A stretch of DNA of 64,000 nt from Phallusia mammillata (GCA_003260075.1 QLIY01000561.1:1-64000), one strand, 5' to 3'; counted from the first letter of the stretch, positions 36,952 through 51,734 are shown. Numbers and translations: made by a program. The notes: generated by a model from the sequence alone, not told the origin.

Positions 36952-39900
36952 CTGTGAAACATAACAGGTTCAGTAACAATTCTGAAAGTTTTAATTAGGT
37001 CTCAAAAAAGTCCAGCCATAATCTAGTTAATGTGTGTTACTTCTTTAATGAGGAAAATTACTGCCTAAATAGCTTAAAAAGCGACATGTTTCGCACCTTT
37101 TTATCAATCCCTAATGTGAATCAAGTGTTTACAAACAGGTGTAACTGATGTGGCCACTCAAATCACTGATAACGGCATTAGCATTTTCCGAAACGTTTGA
37201 TTATTAAAGCACGTCGCCTTTTAAGTCTTTTGGGACCGGTATTTTCTTCATTAAACTTATGAACAGATTGGTGTATAGTGTTCCAAAAGAAACACACGAA
37301 TTAATTTAAAGGTAGACATGGGCCAAGCAATTTTTAAATACAAACCCTAAATACGTACAACAACCATCTTTTAAGGCTTACCTAGGACTCCGGTATACTC
37401 GTGAGGACAGGTGAAATTCTCGGTCAAATTCCTTGTTGTGAAAGCCTGTACCATAATAAGCGCGGCACATACAAGACGCAGCATAAGTTGGACGTTTCTG
37501 AAGCAAGCGACCAACAAACCAGGAATCCTAACTCGGTACCAGCAGTAGATGACCACAATCAGATACGGGGTCATGTTGATAAGAGCCCAAGACATACCGA
37601 TCATGTACATGTAGTAGAAGTAGAACTGTACGTTCTGAGCGATACTAGCTGAAATACAAAGAATGAAGCTTGTTAAAACATAAATTAAGAACGATTTATC
37701 GAAGCAACCCAGATATTATGTGCAACAAAAACGGGTAATGTTTCTTTTGATAAAGTCTGAAGCCTTCCAGCATTTTATTTGCAACATATATTTCACAAGT
37801 TATCTTTAAAAGTAGATAGATTCAACTGAGAAGTAGATAGATTGTTAAATAGATTCAACAATTTTATTAATGTTCATAACTTGTCATAGCCAATGCAACC
37901 AATGTCCATATCCTTTGTAGCAAGTGTTTGATTGTTTGTGGTCATAAATTATAACACGCAGGCCTACTCTCTTAAAGGACACTTCACCAAACCAACCTTG
38001 GACAATAGCGTAAATGATGGTGATCAACATGATAAAGAACATAATGAAATGCATGTAACAAGCGCGAACATCTTCCTTTTGAAATCCGACATTTGATCCT
38101 TCTTCATCTTCGTCCGTCTTCTTTTTGGTTGTCTTAAACGTCAGTTCACCTAAAATATAAATAGACGTTGCTTAAACTAATTTTGACAAAACTATACAAG
38201 CTAATATCATTATTTGTATTTTTCAAGGATGCTTTTTCAGCATGTATCGCATATTCTCAACCTAAATTCAGTACCAGATTCGTCGTATTTGTCAGTCTTA
38301 CTTTCAACATGTATTTTACAACATGCTGTATCCTTTTTTCGAACAGGTAAGCATCATCTATTTCTTACTTATTATGCAGTATATAAACATCTTTAACTTT
38401 GGGATAGAAAGAGAAAAACGGTTAAGGACTGACATGTGCGACAGAAAGGCTGCAGTTGTGCATTGTAAACGAAACGTTATAGGACATTGTCAGTTGGGTA
38501 TTTGAATAAATTTCAATTAATATGCATTTATTTAATGACGACATACTGCAGCAGACACAAAGATGACTTGCTAATTCTATTTGGTGCTTTCTACTGGTAT
38601 TTTTTATCACAACTTAACTGAATGCTTATCTACTGTACCTTTTCCTTTCAGTAGTTTTGTTCCGACGATACGTCTCACTCCGTTAAAGTAAGTGAACCAC
38701 AGATTAGTAGAAGCCAACTCTCCGTTCCACATGTCTCTGATGCCGAATCCGGGAGGAGGGAAGAGCAAGAGCATGTTCCCGAGAAGATAATAAATGAAAA
38801 AGGCGAACGCAAACTCAAGACCAATCTCTGATACAGGCCAGAGACCAAAGAAAATAGCCCAGGCTGGTACGAGCTGGAAAAACGGAATTGAGATGGAAGC
38901 ACAGAAGTAGTTGAAACCACAAGAACTGTAGAAGATACGTTGAGAAAGAGAGAGACCAGACTGCATAAGAGGGAATTCGTCCAGGAAAATCTGCAGGTTG
39001 CCTTTGCACCAACGTGAACGCTGCTTGAAAATCTCAGTAATTTCGTGGGGAGATTGACCAATGGCGAGTACTTCGTGATGGTAAGCTACACCCCAACCCA
39101 TAGTGCACAGACGGAGCGAGAGTAGGGTGTCTTCAGTGAGGCAACCCACGGGGAAGTAGCCTACATCTTTAAGGGCATCAGCTCGCACCACAAAGTTGGT
39201 TCCACAACAGTTGACTGCACTCCAGCGATCCAGACTAGGTTCGATACGATGGAAAAATGAGACGTTCAAGTGGTCCCATACATCTTCTTCAGGGTTGACG
39301 TTGTAGAAGAACTGAGGAGTCTGTACCAGGGCTAACGGACGTGTACGCTTCTCCGAGAAGACAGGCAACACTCTCCGCAAATAGTTTCTCCTGTAAGCAA
39401 CAAATTATCATTGTAACTTATTATATAAGTTCCGCCAACGCAGTGCACATTTTTTATGTATACAATCTGTTAATGCAACTAAGAAAACTTTAATGTGCCA
39501 AATTTTAATGCCCAATATGTTAAATGGAGAACCAAGCGTAAGGAACAAACAAGAAAAAGAGATTATTTGACAATGACTAATGATGTGTGTTTAAATGTCA
39601 AGAGTCATTAAACCTCATCAATTTAAGGTGAACAAAAGATCAAATCCTTTTGTTATTTACATTTTGCAAAAGGTATCTTATAAAACATAAAAACAGTAGC
39701 AAATTGTGCATAATATATTCCAGATTTTTGACAATATTTATGCTTACGACTTTTTTTCTTGTTTGACATTTTACCTGGGCATGAAGTCGGCATCAAAGAT
39801 GATCACACATTCCTGTTCTGGGTAAGCGTCGTCGAAGATGTAATGCAGAGTGTGATTGATATTTCCAGCCTTGGCGTGATGAGGAACACCAGGAAGTTTG

Positions 39901-42900
39901 GGTCGGGCAACATAATGAAGGTAAACTCGTCTGTTAAGAAAAATATAAAAGTTTCAACTTTTTATCTGAAGACGTCTTCGATCTCTCTATTATATTTTGA
40001 AACGTTGCTCTTTTTGAAAAAAAACTGAAACATTTTTAAACCACAACGCAAAAGTTTGCAGTGTTGTTCATAAGCATATGATTAATGTGTTTAATTATAC
40101 ATGTGTACAGCCACATTAAGCTTAAAAATGACATTTACAGCCGAAGTCAAGAAGTCATAGGCAAGGTTGCGTTTTTTTGACTTCAATTTACCGTTTAGTT
40201 CGTTTTGACAAAACCCAGTTTTCGAGAATTTCTCTCTTTCCGTCATCCAGTACGTAAACGTGAACGTGAAAGTTTGGGGGCAAGTCCATGTGGATAATCT
40301 CGTGTACTGTGCCAGCCACCACTTCTAAAGGTTCCTAAACATAAATAAACAACAATAGGACATTGTCCACTATAAGCAAACCTATATTTTGTTGTCACAA
40401 TCAAAATTAAGGAACAGTTAATTTTACCTTGTAAGTAGGCACCATAATTCTAGCGGTATGAAACTTGGGGTTCTCGAAGGCATCGGAAGGGGCAGGGTCA
40501 CGTGATATCCAGCGCCAAAGGCAAAGACCCTGCAAAAGTCAAAAGACTTTCATAAAAAACGCTGTAACAACTTCTTTAATTTAAATGCTAATCTACAACC
40601 ACAGCGTCTGTGGAAAAACGCCTATGGCAAAATTAGTCTCAAAAACAAGTCGTACTGCGTTTTTAGCAAATACCTGTAGGATTAAAGACGGGGCTGTAAT
40701 GATTTCCAGTATAGCAACAACGATACAGTAAATTCGGTTAAGTCCAGGGGCGTCCAGTGTGAATTGAATTCGCACATACACGTAGGCCAGGAAAGACAAG
40801 ATGTACACTACATAGAGAACTTGGTAAATGTAATTGTGCCTCTTGAAAGTAATTTTTGGGACGGGAATTGATGTTTCTGGTGCGGGTGTGTCATCGTCGA
40901 TGAACTAGAAAAATAAAAATCGTTACTTTTATTCCGTATTACCATTACAATACTTGATACATTTATGTGCTTTATCATAAATAACCTTGCCTAAAATAAT
41001 GGTTGTAAAGATACAACTTCCTGTTGTATATAGGTCATTTCTTTCCAACTGAGTTAGGATCCTTTCAAATATATGTTACATATTTACGATAAGCATCAAA
41101 GCTAAGTTACGGGCATGAAAATAACATAAACACAACAATACAACAAAACTTTCAATACATTCTTGGATCATTTTTTTTGTTCTCACCTCTTCAAAATCAT
41201 CCCAATACTCCTCATCATCCGATCCTAGCAAGTCTTCATCCATCATCTTCCCACCAGGGATGTCATCCCGGTAGATAGGAGGAGGTGCTTGATGGTGCTT
41301 CTCTGGGATCATGCTCTCCATCCTGGCAAATGACTCTTCATCATCCATAGGAGGAGGTGGATGTGGGTAGTCATGGCGCTCGGGCTCGTGGTGACGTTGC
41401 CTTCTGTTCACTGGAGGAGGGGCTGATGGCATGACGGCTGGAGAAAACATGCACAAGTTAAGAATCTGATTCATCAGCAGGGAGCAAGAAGTAGGTTGTT
41501 CAAAATGATTTTGAAATTTTCTATGCTTTTGCTCCGTGCATATAAATAAGTAATCGTGTACGTAAAGTCTCCATCAAAATGAGAAAAAAATCTGTTTTTA
41601 AAAAAACAAAATTGGTTTGTTGGAGTAGAAATATATTCTAATATTTAATGAAAGATTAAACAATGAAACTCCAAGTTGCCACAAGATCAGATGTCAAGTT
41701 TAAATCATGACGTACATAAAACCGCCCTTAGAAATACAATGTATGTTCGGCAAATAAAGTTTCATATTGACTGAATTGGCTGAAATTTCGTAGCCTTATT
41801 TACATAGCAAGCCTTAAGGGCCTTAAACAGGCAGCTGAGTGTAAGGATTTGGCGAAGTTTTAATGATAAATCAAAACACTTACAAGCATTGTTCTGTGCT
41901 TCTGCGTGAGCTCTCGTCATTGGTCTAATCGTGAGGTTTCTTGGTCCAATACCACTGTCACTGCTATCGTAAAATTCTTCCTCTGCTGGACCCCAATCCT
42001 GAGATCTGCGATTCTGTACACAGATATTCACAATATAATTTGAATCAACAAAATTTCACTAACCGTGACAACTTAGTCAAGATTTAAAAATTTCATAAAA
42101 TTGTTAAATGAAAGTAAAAAATAACATAAACAAACATATTTGAATTAATCCTTCTGTAAAGAGAAGGAATTAGTACAAACCTATGCCATCAGCGCAAAAT
42201 TAAACAATATCAAAAAAGGGTGAAGTGACAAAAACACAAAAGACAATCAAACCAAAAATATGAAAACTGATGTCACCAAATCAAGTTAAGAAATTATTGC
42301 AACCAATTCATCAGCTCAATCAATTTAAAAAATTAACTGAACTGACTTAAGAATACAACGACAATATATCCCGAAACAAGCATAAGAGCCTTACTCGTCC
42401 GGATGGTGGTTGCCCTTCGAATCGCTGCTTAGTCTCTCCTGGCTGATTCTGCGCTTGGTTCACAGCGCTGTACACCTGGAATACGGAAACAGTATTACTA
42501 ACCAGTGCTTTATACGTGTAGCATTTGCATGTTACTGTCCACAATATGTAAATCTCTGTCAGTCCCACGAACTGTAATGTTTCTTCAACAACTTCAAAAG
42601 ATAAGACGAAATCAATGCGTCAGAAATTCTAGTCACCTGCTTTTGACATTCCTCCAATCTCTTGCTGAAGTAATCGGCCATTTCCTCCATGTTTTGTGAA
42701 GATCCGCCGCGGTTTTCTAGATTTTCCAAACCCTTGGAGAGCTGGAACTTTAGGCTGTCCAGTTCGTCTCTCACTGCTGAGATGTTGTCGCTTTGCTGAT
42801 CATCCTGTGTGACAACAATCTATCAAACAACATGGCTCAAACGAAATAGGTTTACAGATTTCTACTAAAGACCTGATACAAGCCTATTGAATGAATTTTG

Positions 42901-45900
42901 TAACTTTTTGCAACGTATCGTTGTACACGAAAATTTTGGGGGAGGAAATGATACGGTAAAATTAACAGTAGCTTGGTCAATTTTATGTTCACGTAGAACT
43001 AGGAGAAGGTAATGTAAGGTTCAGTTCAATTTGTTTTGCTTGGTAGTGATATCATACCGGCATAGGACTCAATTTTACGACTATGACCGAGTTAGAGGGG
43101 GGGGGGGGTTCAATTTGTTTCGCTTGGTAATAATATCATACCGGCATAGGACTCAATTTTACGACTATGACCGAGTTAGAAATAGCTTCGCAGCGCTATA
43201 TCCCTATGTTAGTCAGGACCCACTAGAAAGAAGGTTTGCCGCATTATATAGTTAAACTACAGTCAATACTCATACTTTTAATACCACCAACGTATCACTT
43301 ACAGGACGGAAAGATCGACTGTTGGTTGGAGTAATGGTTGAGGCATCAGATGAAATTCCAGCTCCAGCACGGTTGCTGGGTCGAATGGTTCTCGTTGATG
43401 GTTCACGACCCTGTCTGGCAAAAGTTCCACCACCTGGCGGCCCACGATTGTAGCTGTACATCGATGAATCGTCGGTGAAAGACTGAAAAGTTCAGAACAT
43501 AAAGTGAGTGATTTTTGTTGGCAGATAGACTGACAAAAGAGCAAAGTGACGTATATGGCTTTCTTGAGTCAGTCTTACTTCTTAAACGAAAACGCATAAA
43601 ACGTGCCCTATCCAACTTTAAATCTATACTCTGCGCTTGTGACATTACTTAAATGCCACCGAAATTAAGGATCTACACACACAGTAGACAACTTACGCGA
43701 TTGCGTTGTCCATCTTGTATTTCATTAATAGCGTGATCGGCTTGACGTTGAACATCTTCAAGTTTTCTACAAACAAGTGTAAGATATTGAACTCTGTCAA
43801 TAGTTACCAATAAATACAAGCGAAAAAACTCTTAGTATTTGTATGATGACTTACTTGTTGAAATACTCAGCAAGCTCGTCAATATCGGTTGGTCTGCGAT
43901 CACCATTAGTGAGTGTTGTGTTGGTGTCCTCTGAATATCCAGATTGAAGTCGGCTCATATCAGCACTCTGCGCATAATTAATGCAACTTATAAATCGTTT
44001 GTAATAATGTAAAATAGCTTAACCTATAAATATATGTAATTGAACTCAGCAGGTATGCTTGGTTATACACGGTCCCAGCCGTACCATGGTATTTGTGTTA
44101 TAGCCTATGTCTGGTTGTAAAGGTGTTTGTGAAACGACTACATTTGCCGATTTCAAAATGAGTGCAAAATACCCGGTACTTAAGGTTATGACAGAAATTT
44201 AACTTGCTTTGTTTTATATAAATATTTCAATAGACAATGTTAAATAACTGTGGAAACAATGAAAGCAAGTAGATTGCTTTGCAAATCGCAATACATGTTG
44301 AACAAATGTTTACCTCCAATGGATCTGGGTAGAATTGTCCAGTGAAGTTAGATGATGACGTGTCCCGTTTCAAATATTTCTCCTGCAAAGATTGAAGCAA
44401 TTTACAAAATTGTTTTGGTGCTGCCCGCGACAGAACAGCTGCTCATTAAAGACAACTTACCGGTTTTGGTGGTCTGGGAGGGAAACGCCCGTCAAAATCG
44501 TCCTGCGAGTCTGTGGAAGAGAAAGACGACTTTTGGGATTTGTTTTAAACACGTGTTCAACATGCAGTCATTGGCACACTACATAAGCGAAATGTCTTGT
44601 AACTTGCCTATATAGTTCCCAATCACCTAGAAGACTAGTACAGCACTTTTGGTGAAACTAAGGTAGTAGTTAAACACGTTAATGCATAAAGTAGTTGTGA
44701 CAGTTTGCAATGGAGTTAAGGCCGGTTTTGCATCATATGGTTTGTACAGACATATCCAATTCATCGCGAACCAGTTTGCCAAGGTATACCGAACTTTACT
44801 TACCGAAACTGTCAGCAGAACTGTAAACGCTGGAACCGTCAGATCCTAGTCTGTGTTGGTCATCGCTGCCTGATGTTGTCCTTCTTGTCGAATCGCTGAT
44901 CTGCAAAACATACAAACATGGTTATATTCAGTCAAAAATCATTAGCCTACCTACATTGTATCTATATTATGCCATGTACGACCAACACAGTACTGGGATA
45001 ATTGGCAGAAACATGACAAATTATTGCAAAAACAGGTGTGTCTATATATCAGTGTAAACACAACAACTGAAAAACAAGCATGCTGATGAGAATGCATATT
45101 TTATGGTAAGCATTAACGAACATGGCGTTTTATATCAGAGTTGGAAAGTTGTGTTCACACTGAAATATAGTTGATCCATCAATCAACAAAGACACCTACT
45201 CCACTAACTTCACACGGTAACAAACGCCCCGACTTTATCACGTCACAATCCCCAATACGTGGGGAGGCTATTACCCGGGTCATACGTCATAATCGACAGG
45301 AAACTCGTAAACAAATCAAAGTCATTGTGACGTGTTGGGTGGGAATTATTTCGTTGGGCTCGAGTCGTTAAACGAGACACGGCGATTATACGATTTGTAA
45401 ATCGAATCCCCCGTGGCAGGCAATCAACACCGCGTGGCTCGCAAGGTAATATCAAGGTCAGTAGGGAAAAAGGACAAGTTATGGGGATTGGGGACCGGGT
45501 TTGTGTATTGGCGAAATACTTGCACGATTTCACACTGCGTTTATTGCACTACTATATTTCACTTAGAGGCAGTATCAAGAAAAATACCAAAGTTGCCCTA
45601 TAATTACATGGACATACACACAAACTATCTAAATACACTGCAGGGGCCATTGTAAGCAACGCTGTTTTTGGTCTAATTAGTTTACATTTTAAAAATGATT
45701 TTATGGAATTTAATTCATTTTTGTGTGCACTGAGATTTGCAATTATGAGAATATATTGGTTTTTGCTTATTTTTGAAGATTGTGCAACAATTTCCTGTCT
45801 ATTTGATGTTAACTGTAAAACGAAAAGTTACATTTCAAATCCTATGCAGTTTTATTCTTACTGTGAACGGAGGTGCATGCTTTCTTGCATCCATGGTTCG

Positions 45901-48265
45901 TCTCCTCTCACGTGACTTTTGTCTACCAGGCGGATGGTGATTGGCTCCCATGGAGATGGTTCTCCTCTTTCCATCCGGGATGGGAGGAGGATCCTGGCTA
46001 CTTGTGAATGAAGATCCAGACGTGTGACGTGGATAGGCGGAGCTTGGCAACGTGCTGACGTTTCGCGATCGGCTGCGTGACGAAACAATTACGTAATTAG
46101 TGACGTCCATTTAAACGCACGTTAGGTATCAAATGAAATTTTTACATTAATACAGTTCGTGCTCTTCTGTGAAATGCAATAATATGTAATATAGTTTAAT
46201 ATAAGTTACATGTGAATTTTTAGAAATAATGCGTATTTATTAACGTGTGTATCATTGAGTGATTAAAGCATGTAAGTTGTCAAAACGATTGAAAAGAATA
46301 AAGGAAGCAAATGTCAAAATGAAACTGATGAAAAATGTTGCAACCAAACTTAGCCCTCACCTTCCCGATGTATCGCTATCATCAAAATTAAAATGGCTGG
46401 GACCGAAGTCATCAGATGTCGCCTGAAAAATAATTAACGAACGCTTTGAGCAAACTAAACAAAACATTCTTGTATCAAATCACACCCAAAATATAGTATT
46501 ACTAATATTATTATTAGTAAGCGAAGCCTTCAACAAAAGTCAATACATTTTTATTTTAACGAAAAGTTTTTCAATGTATTGTAAAATACATAAAAATATG
46601 TATGTTTGTGTATTAAAGCAATGCGCCGAGTATATATAACTATGTATATACACAAAATAGGCAATGACTGGGGTATACGTTCAACGAAAAAAACAATAAA
46701 ACGCTAACGTTTTGATTATGGGTTAATCACTCATTAAAAAATATGACCGACGCCTTATAATGCCGTTAAACAGACAAAGTACACATAACCCAACAAGATG
46801 TTGGTAAATTACAACCAATTAAAACACGAGTGTGTTGTTGTTCAACGAAATCAAGGCCAAAATAAAAGATAATTGAGCTGCAGCCTATGATCACGCGCGG
46901 TGAACGTGATCAAGTGACACAGCACAGCGAACGACGTAAAGCCGTGACGTTAAAACCGGTTTGTCCACTCAAGACACACGTTCGGTACGTACTTCATGCG
47001 ACGTATTGTTTCCAATTAGAGGCTATGTTTCACACAAACACAAAACCTGGAACATGCTTTGAACGCGCGACAAGGGGAATGCAACGAGGTGCATACAATC
47101 TCCCAGGCGTGGGAATGTAAACAATCAACCTGAATAGAAACTGTTGCGGAACTGTAATGTTTATGGGAAACGTGAACTTGTTGTGATAATAAAATGAAAA
47201 CAACTACAAGATGACGATGTGTTTGAAACTCTAGTTTTAGATTTAGGACGATAATGGTTTCTCCAATTAACTACAATACAAACTGTTGCTAAGTCTGAGA
47301 CTAAAAACTATTTCAAAGATTTGTAAAACTGTGGTAAACGGCGCTTATGTAAGCAAACATTTAACTTTTAACAAAATGCTGAAATATTTTTGGTAATATC
47401 CAACTATAGCACCGTTGAGTAAGTAAAGCGAGTTTTGTAACCAGAATTTTGCTTTTCAACAATACATGCAAATTTGTGGGTTTACCGGGAGGGTCGACTT
47501 GGGCAAAATGGTGAACATTGCTCTGTAGCCTGAGGCCAAAAAACATTTACATTTAAGCTCCAGATTGTGCCAGCTTAAATTTCTAAGAAAACACCTGATC
47601 GCTACACAGCAATGCTTGAAAAAATTGGTTCTTTATCCTTAACGCCAATAAGGTAAATTTTTTAAGAGTCATGATTTGCTAGAACTGAAATTGTACCCAA
47701 AGACTAATAAATCCTGCTAAACATGTGCTTGTTTTTTATCCCAATACACAGTTTTGATAAAAATACAATATTTTTTGCGTGAGATTAAGTTTTCTGATAC
47801 TGACATCCGTAAGCGCAAATAGCTTTGAGAAAATTATGGAATGACTTACAAATGATGAACTGGTGTATCGTGATGGTTTTGGTGGAAAAGAACTGCGTGG
47901 TAGACTTCTGCTGTCGTTTCGTCCCGCATTGGAACGCTTGTAAGCTCCAGGAAGCTGCAAAAAACGAAAGAAAAAGTATGAGACAAAGATACAAATCATG
48001 TTTTTTAATAAAATCATAAAATTAAAGATGCTAAATGACGAAAAACACCAAATGATAACTTATTATGTAACATATTCCAGATTATTATTGACATAAATCT
48101 TCAACACCTCTAGCAGTCGAGCTGAACCAACCTTAATGATTATTCGATACAAAACATGCGTATCACTGGACAGTCTTGTTTTTAACCAAGCAAGTAGTAA
48201 ATTTTAAATTAAATTTTAATATCTTATTAAACCTTTACCTCGTGATCTCTTCCTGAGTGACTCAT
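33779..48265 (-). CDS. CesA: Cellulose synthase with C-terminal GH6 domain
   Basis: Coding exons from the start: 48239-48265, 47850-47954, 46361-46422, 45862-46072, 44804-44900, 44461-44510, 44314-44382, 43855-43967, 43697-43766, 43303-43482, 42637-42804, 42395-42475, 41884-42013, 41187-41437, 40674-40904, 40428-40529, 40192-40334, 39775-39930, 38639-39390, 37997-38149, 37382-37648, 36721-36951, 36135-36274, 35573-35853, 35010-35158, 34604-34693, 33779-34068. All are GT/AG with matching phases and give 1,532 residues. The protein polymerises UDP-glucose to cellulose at the plasma membrane, for the tunic. Order: hydrophilic Ser/Pro-rich N-terminus with coiled coils, two membrane segments, GT2 catalytic core, further membrane segments, GH6 domain. 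The start is the weak point: the frame is also open upstream of 48,265, and the published Ciona protein, as I recall, is near 1,280 residues, so the first exons may be alternative. G runs at 34,279, 36,428 and 43,097 lie in introns only. Confidence 0.9.
37382..40904 (-). other. GT2 catalytic and membrane region of CesA
   Basis: All family-A glycosyltransferase motifs are present: DDG in VYVLDDGKRE (exon 40,192-40,334), DAD in IIFDADFMPR (39,775-39,930), and TED plus QRSRW in the 752-base exon 38,639-39,390. Membrane segments precede the core (exon 40,674-40,904: two) and follow it (38,639-39,390, 37,997-38,149 and 37,382-37,648). The set of motifs is that of an active processive cellulose synthase. 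The long exon carrying both TED and QRSRW is the least divided part of the gene. Confidence 0.93.
47528..47536. promoter_or_regulatory. Consensus AP-2 site in CesA intron 2
   Basis: GCCTGAGGC matches the AP-2 consensus GCCNNNGGC. It lies between exons 47,850-47,954 and 46,361-46,422. I recall work naming an AP-2 factor as activator of Ciona CesA in epidermis; whether this site is the one used is unknown. Confidence 0.4.
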
Positions 48266-51200
48266 TTTCGTAAAATCTTGATGTGTACTCGGTAATACCT
48301 CTTTTCGGTTTACACAAGTTGACAAAGTTGGACGCTGTGATGAAAGAAGCGTCGATTCTTTGTCGACTTTCCTTCTGCGCCCACAAACAGAAACTTTCTT
48401 AGGAACGCCTTCGCCTTTTTGGCGTTCAATCAGACAATATTGTATAATATGTGAATATAAACCTTTTTGAAATAACCCTGAACGTTGATTCTGTGAACAA
48501 AACGTCACCGTAGTTATAATGCGTTGCTGACAGATTCTCAGTTACACCTGGCAGTAAAACAAATGGTACTTGTACATTTTTGTAGCAACGCCTTGTCTAA
48601 TAATGCCAGGGGGTAATAAACGTGTGTAAAGTCGTTTACCATCAGACAGGTGCTACATAAATCAGACTGCCAATAAAGTTTGGTGCTCCAGAAATGTTCA
48701 TAAAAGCGAGGTGAACGTTGCCATTGAGCTCTTTACGATTTCAAACATAGTATGTGACATCTTTGACTAAAATAAAACTAGCTGACAATACTAAATCATT
48801 GAAAAGATACCGAAATGATAATCCCAAAGTTGATATATTTTAACGAATACGTTAGCTTTGTTCTAACATGTTTCACACTGTGCGCTTACAGAACAACTGT
48901 CTTTGCGAAAACAATACCGAAACAAAGTGAAAAGTTAAGTAAAAGTAACTACACCGTTCTTGGTCATCACTGTGTAGTAACCGAGTAGTAACTAAACTAA
49001 TATCCGCAATAGCACTAAGCTGAACTGACGAGCACATCAGGCAGCTATGTTCAAACAATATGATATGAATGTGTCCAACTTCCAGTCTTCCATCGGCCAA
49101 CAACTTGCTCAGCCACTCCATGACGTAGTGGTCGAACAAGTACGGAGCGCTTCGGGGGAAAGAATCTCCAGTTAATCAAGCGTCTGCTCGCTCGATGTGA
49201 GCTGTATCTCTAGCCTGGGGCACTCGCCGCAATATTCTCTCGCCGCTGAAAATCTGACACTGCTGGTTCAACTTCTCACTTTCATGGCAACTAATTGATC
49301 CACTGAGAGATTTTTCGACGCCTTAAACTAAGTGTTACATAACGCAAAAGACTCGGCCCAAGTTGGTTTTGTAAGCGAATGTGGAGTATTATTTAGTAGG
49401 GACATGTTCACATTAACCGTATCGAGCCAATGTCGTAATTTTCTTTATCAAAAGAAAGATTTTATTGAAATAAAACCATTGAGAGAATTTTTAACTCCCT
49501 GAACCAGAATATTACATAACGCAAATTACAAACTCGTCGATTAATTGGCGTTTAGCACTTAGGGTTAGTATTAACTTATTTGATAAATACTAACTATCAT
49601 AAGGCCGTGTTATTGAAAATCAAATAGTGTACTTTTCTTCATAAAAATTTTGAATAAAATATACTTAAGAACAACTTTTCACCGCAGGGTGCACAAAATA
49701 CCAAAATTTTTAAGGCGCAACACTAATAGTAAAAAGGAAACATCGGTCATGAACTTTAATGAGTGAAGCACAAAATTGTTATAATACATGAAAACTTCTT
49801 TCAACTTCCTTTCACTAAAAATATTGCACACTTAAACACTTTTATGGGGATTCTCAATGCTAAACGAGCAACTTCGAATCCGATTACGATTACTTGCGGT
49901 TTTGTCATTACTTGTCTAATTAGTTTGTTTACAAATCAACATCGGCGTACCGGTCTAATCGGTCATTTCGCCTAATTAAATATTGCATCATATTTAATAC
50001 CAGCACTGGTTTTCCGAAAATATACCTGACTTTGGAACACTACACACGGACTTGTAAAGTAGTTTAATCACAAACATTACTGTGCCCTTAGTGCTTTATA
50101 TACCGTGTTCTACAGCTTGATTGAAAACATGCACTGATGATGACAACAGAGATTGTCGAAACGTCTGAACGAGGTATTCTATATACACCACTACCTTGGC
50201 AGTAATGTTTGTGATTATACCTGACTTTGCTGCCAGCTTTATGTAAAAATATTATTTGCATAAAAATAAAAGATGTTTAAGAATCTAATGCAGCTATTCT
50301 AATCCTGTGTCTTGCGAGGGCTTTCCAAGTGTATCGCAAAGTATTGGTTTTTGCTATCATCTAATCGTGTTTAGGACCTAACAACAAAATTCTTCTGCGC
50401 ATGACAACGATGGAACAAAATTGTGATGCCATTTGTTACCAAACAAAAGTCACTCATCATACCAAAACTGCGCATTAATTACAAAGTTTGTAAATTTGAT
50501 TATTCTGACTCGCCTCCTCTTAAACACAAAGCGATTCAGAACTCACAGAAGTACTTTACAAGGGCTCCGAATAGCTTGTAATTTGCTGCAAATATACCAC
50601 GTTTACTACACCCTGACTTAACAACTCCTTACGATTTGACGATGTACTTCTGTTTAATTAGTTTTCTAAGGGCGTTAAGGGCTGTGGCAATATTCAGAAT
50701 TGTGATGCCGCCCCGAGCACTTTGGCCGCAACTTCACTGTCAACTCGTGGTCCAATCAGGGCGCGGGTCATGGTCTGACGTTACACGAAATGGGTAAATA
50801 CAACCAACATGGTTGTGGTGTTCTGTAAAGTCTGAGAAAAACAGCCGTATTAAAACACTTTTGTCTGATCATTTCTCTTAGTTGCTGTGTTACTGCATGT
50901 GTGTATAGTAGACAAGAAATTAACAATCATTTTTAACTGAAACATCCATTTTCAACGGTGCATCCTCATACATTGGTTTAACTTTAAAAAAACACGCAGC
51001 GTATGACAAAGACAACTTAACCATTAAAAACTTTAGCAATAATGCTATAATTCAACAGCCGATAAATACGAACCAAAAGGTGCTTTTACAATCATTTTCG
51101 GTTCAGTGGAATTTTTGTAAAACAAGTATGTGATAAAAATCAAATATAAAAGCATCAATAAACGACCGTCGCGAGATTAAATAAGTTAAACCTCAACCAC

Positions 51201-51644
51201 AACTTATTTTTAATATTGTACACAAAAATTGCCCCAAGCAGAAAAAACATAATGATCACTCAGTGTAGGCAAATATATGAAACACTCTTTACTTATTTGC
51301 ATGTAAAGAATTTCCAAAAGTTTTACAATCTGTTTAAACCGGTGGTGAAAGTGGGTCAAAACCGGCTGGTAAAAGTCAAGTTCAAATCAACCTGTTTTAT
51401 TCAAGGTTTGCCCCGACTAACACGAGAACCAGACTAGACCCTACTACAATACCGGAGAGATCTACAGCTTTGACTTCAACGTTTTTGATGGTTTTCATGG
51501 GGTCCGAAGCCCGTATTTCATATTTGTGTATACGTCAGGTGACTCGGCCCACTCGGCGAAGTTCCTGCTTTAAAACTTTTTTCTTGTTTTTTTTTTCACG
51601 AGATTCGAACCCAGGACACTCCCGGGGACGAATCCCGATCAGGT

Positions 51645-51649
<5 letters not shown>

Positions 51650-51734
<85 letters not shown>
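51650..51734. other. 85-base G run (assembly join)
   Basis: A pure G tract of 85 bases. The bases after it (ttcctgctttaaa) repeat those at about 51,571, before the run. It is the longest of the 21 G runs in the window. Confidence 0.85.

Noticed and set aside
33779-48265. Bacterial contamination as the source of the cellulose synthase sequence
   Set aside because: The gene has 26 spliceosomal introns with sound GT/AG sites and lies beside animal-type genes.
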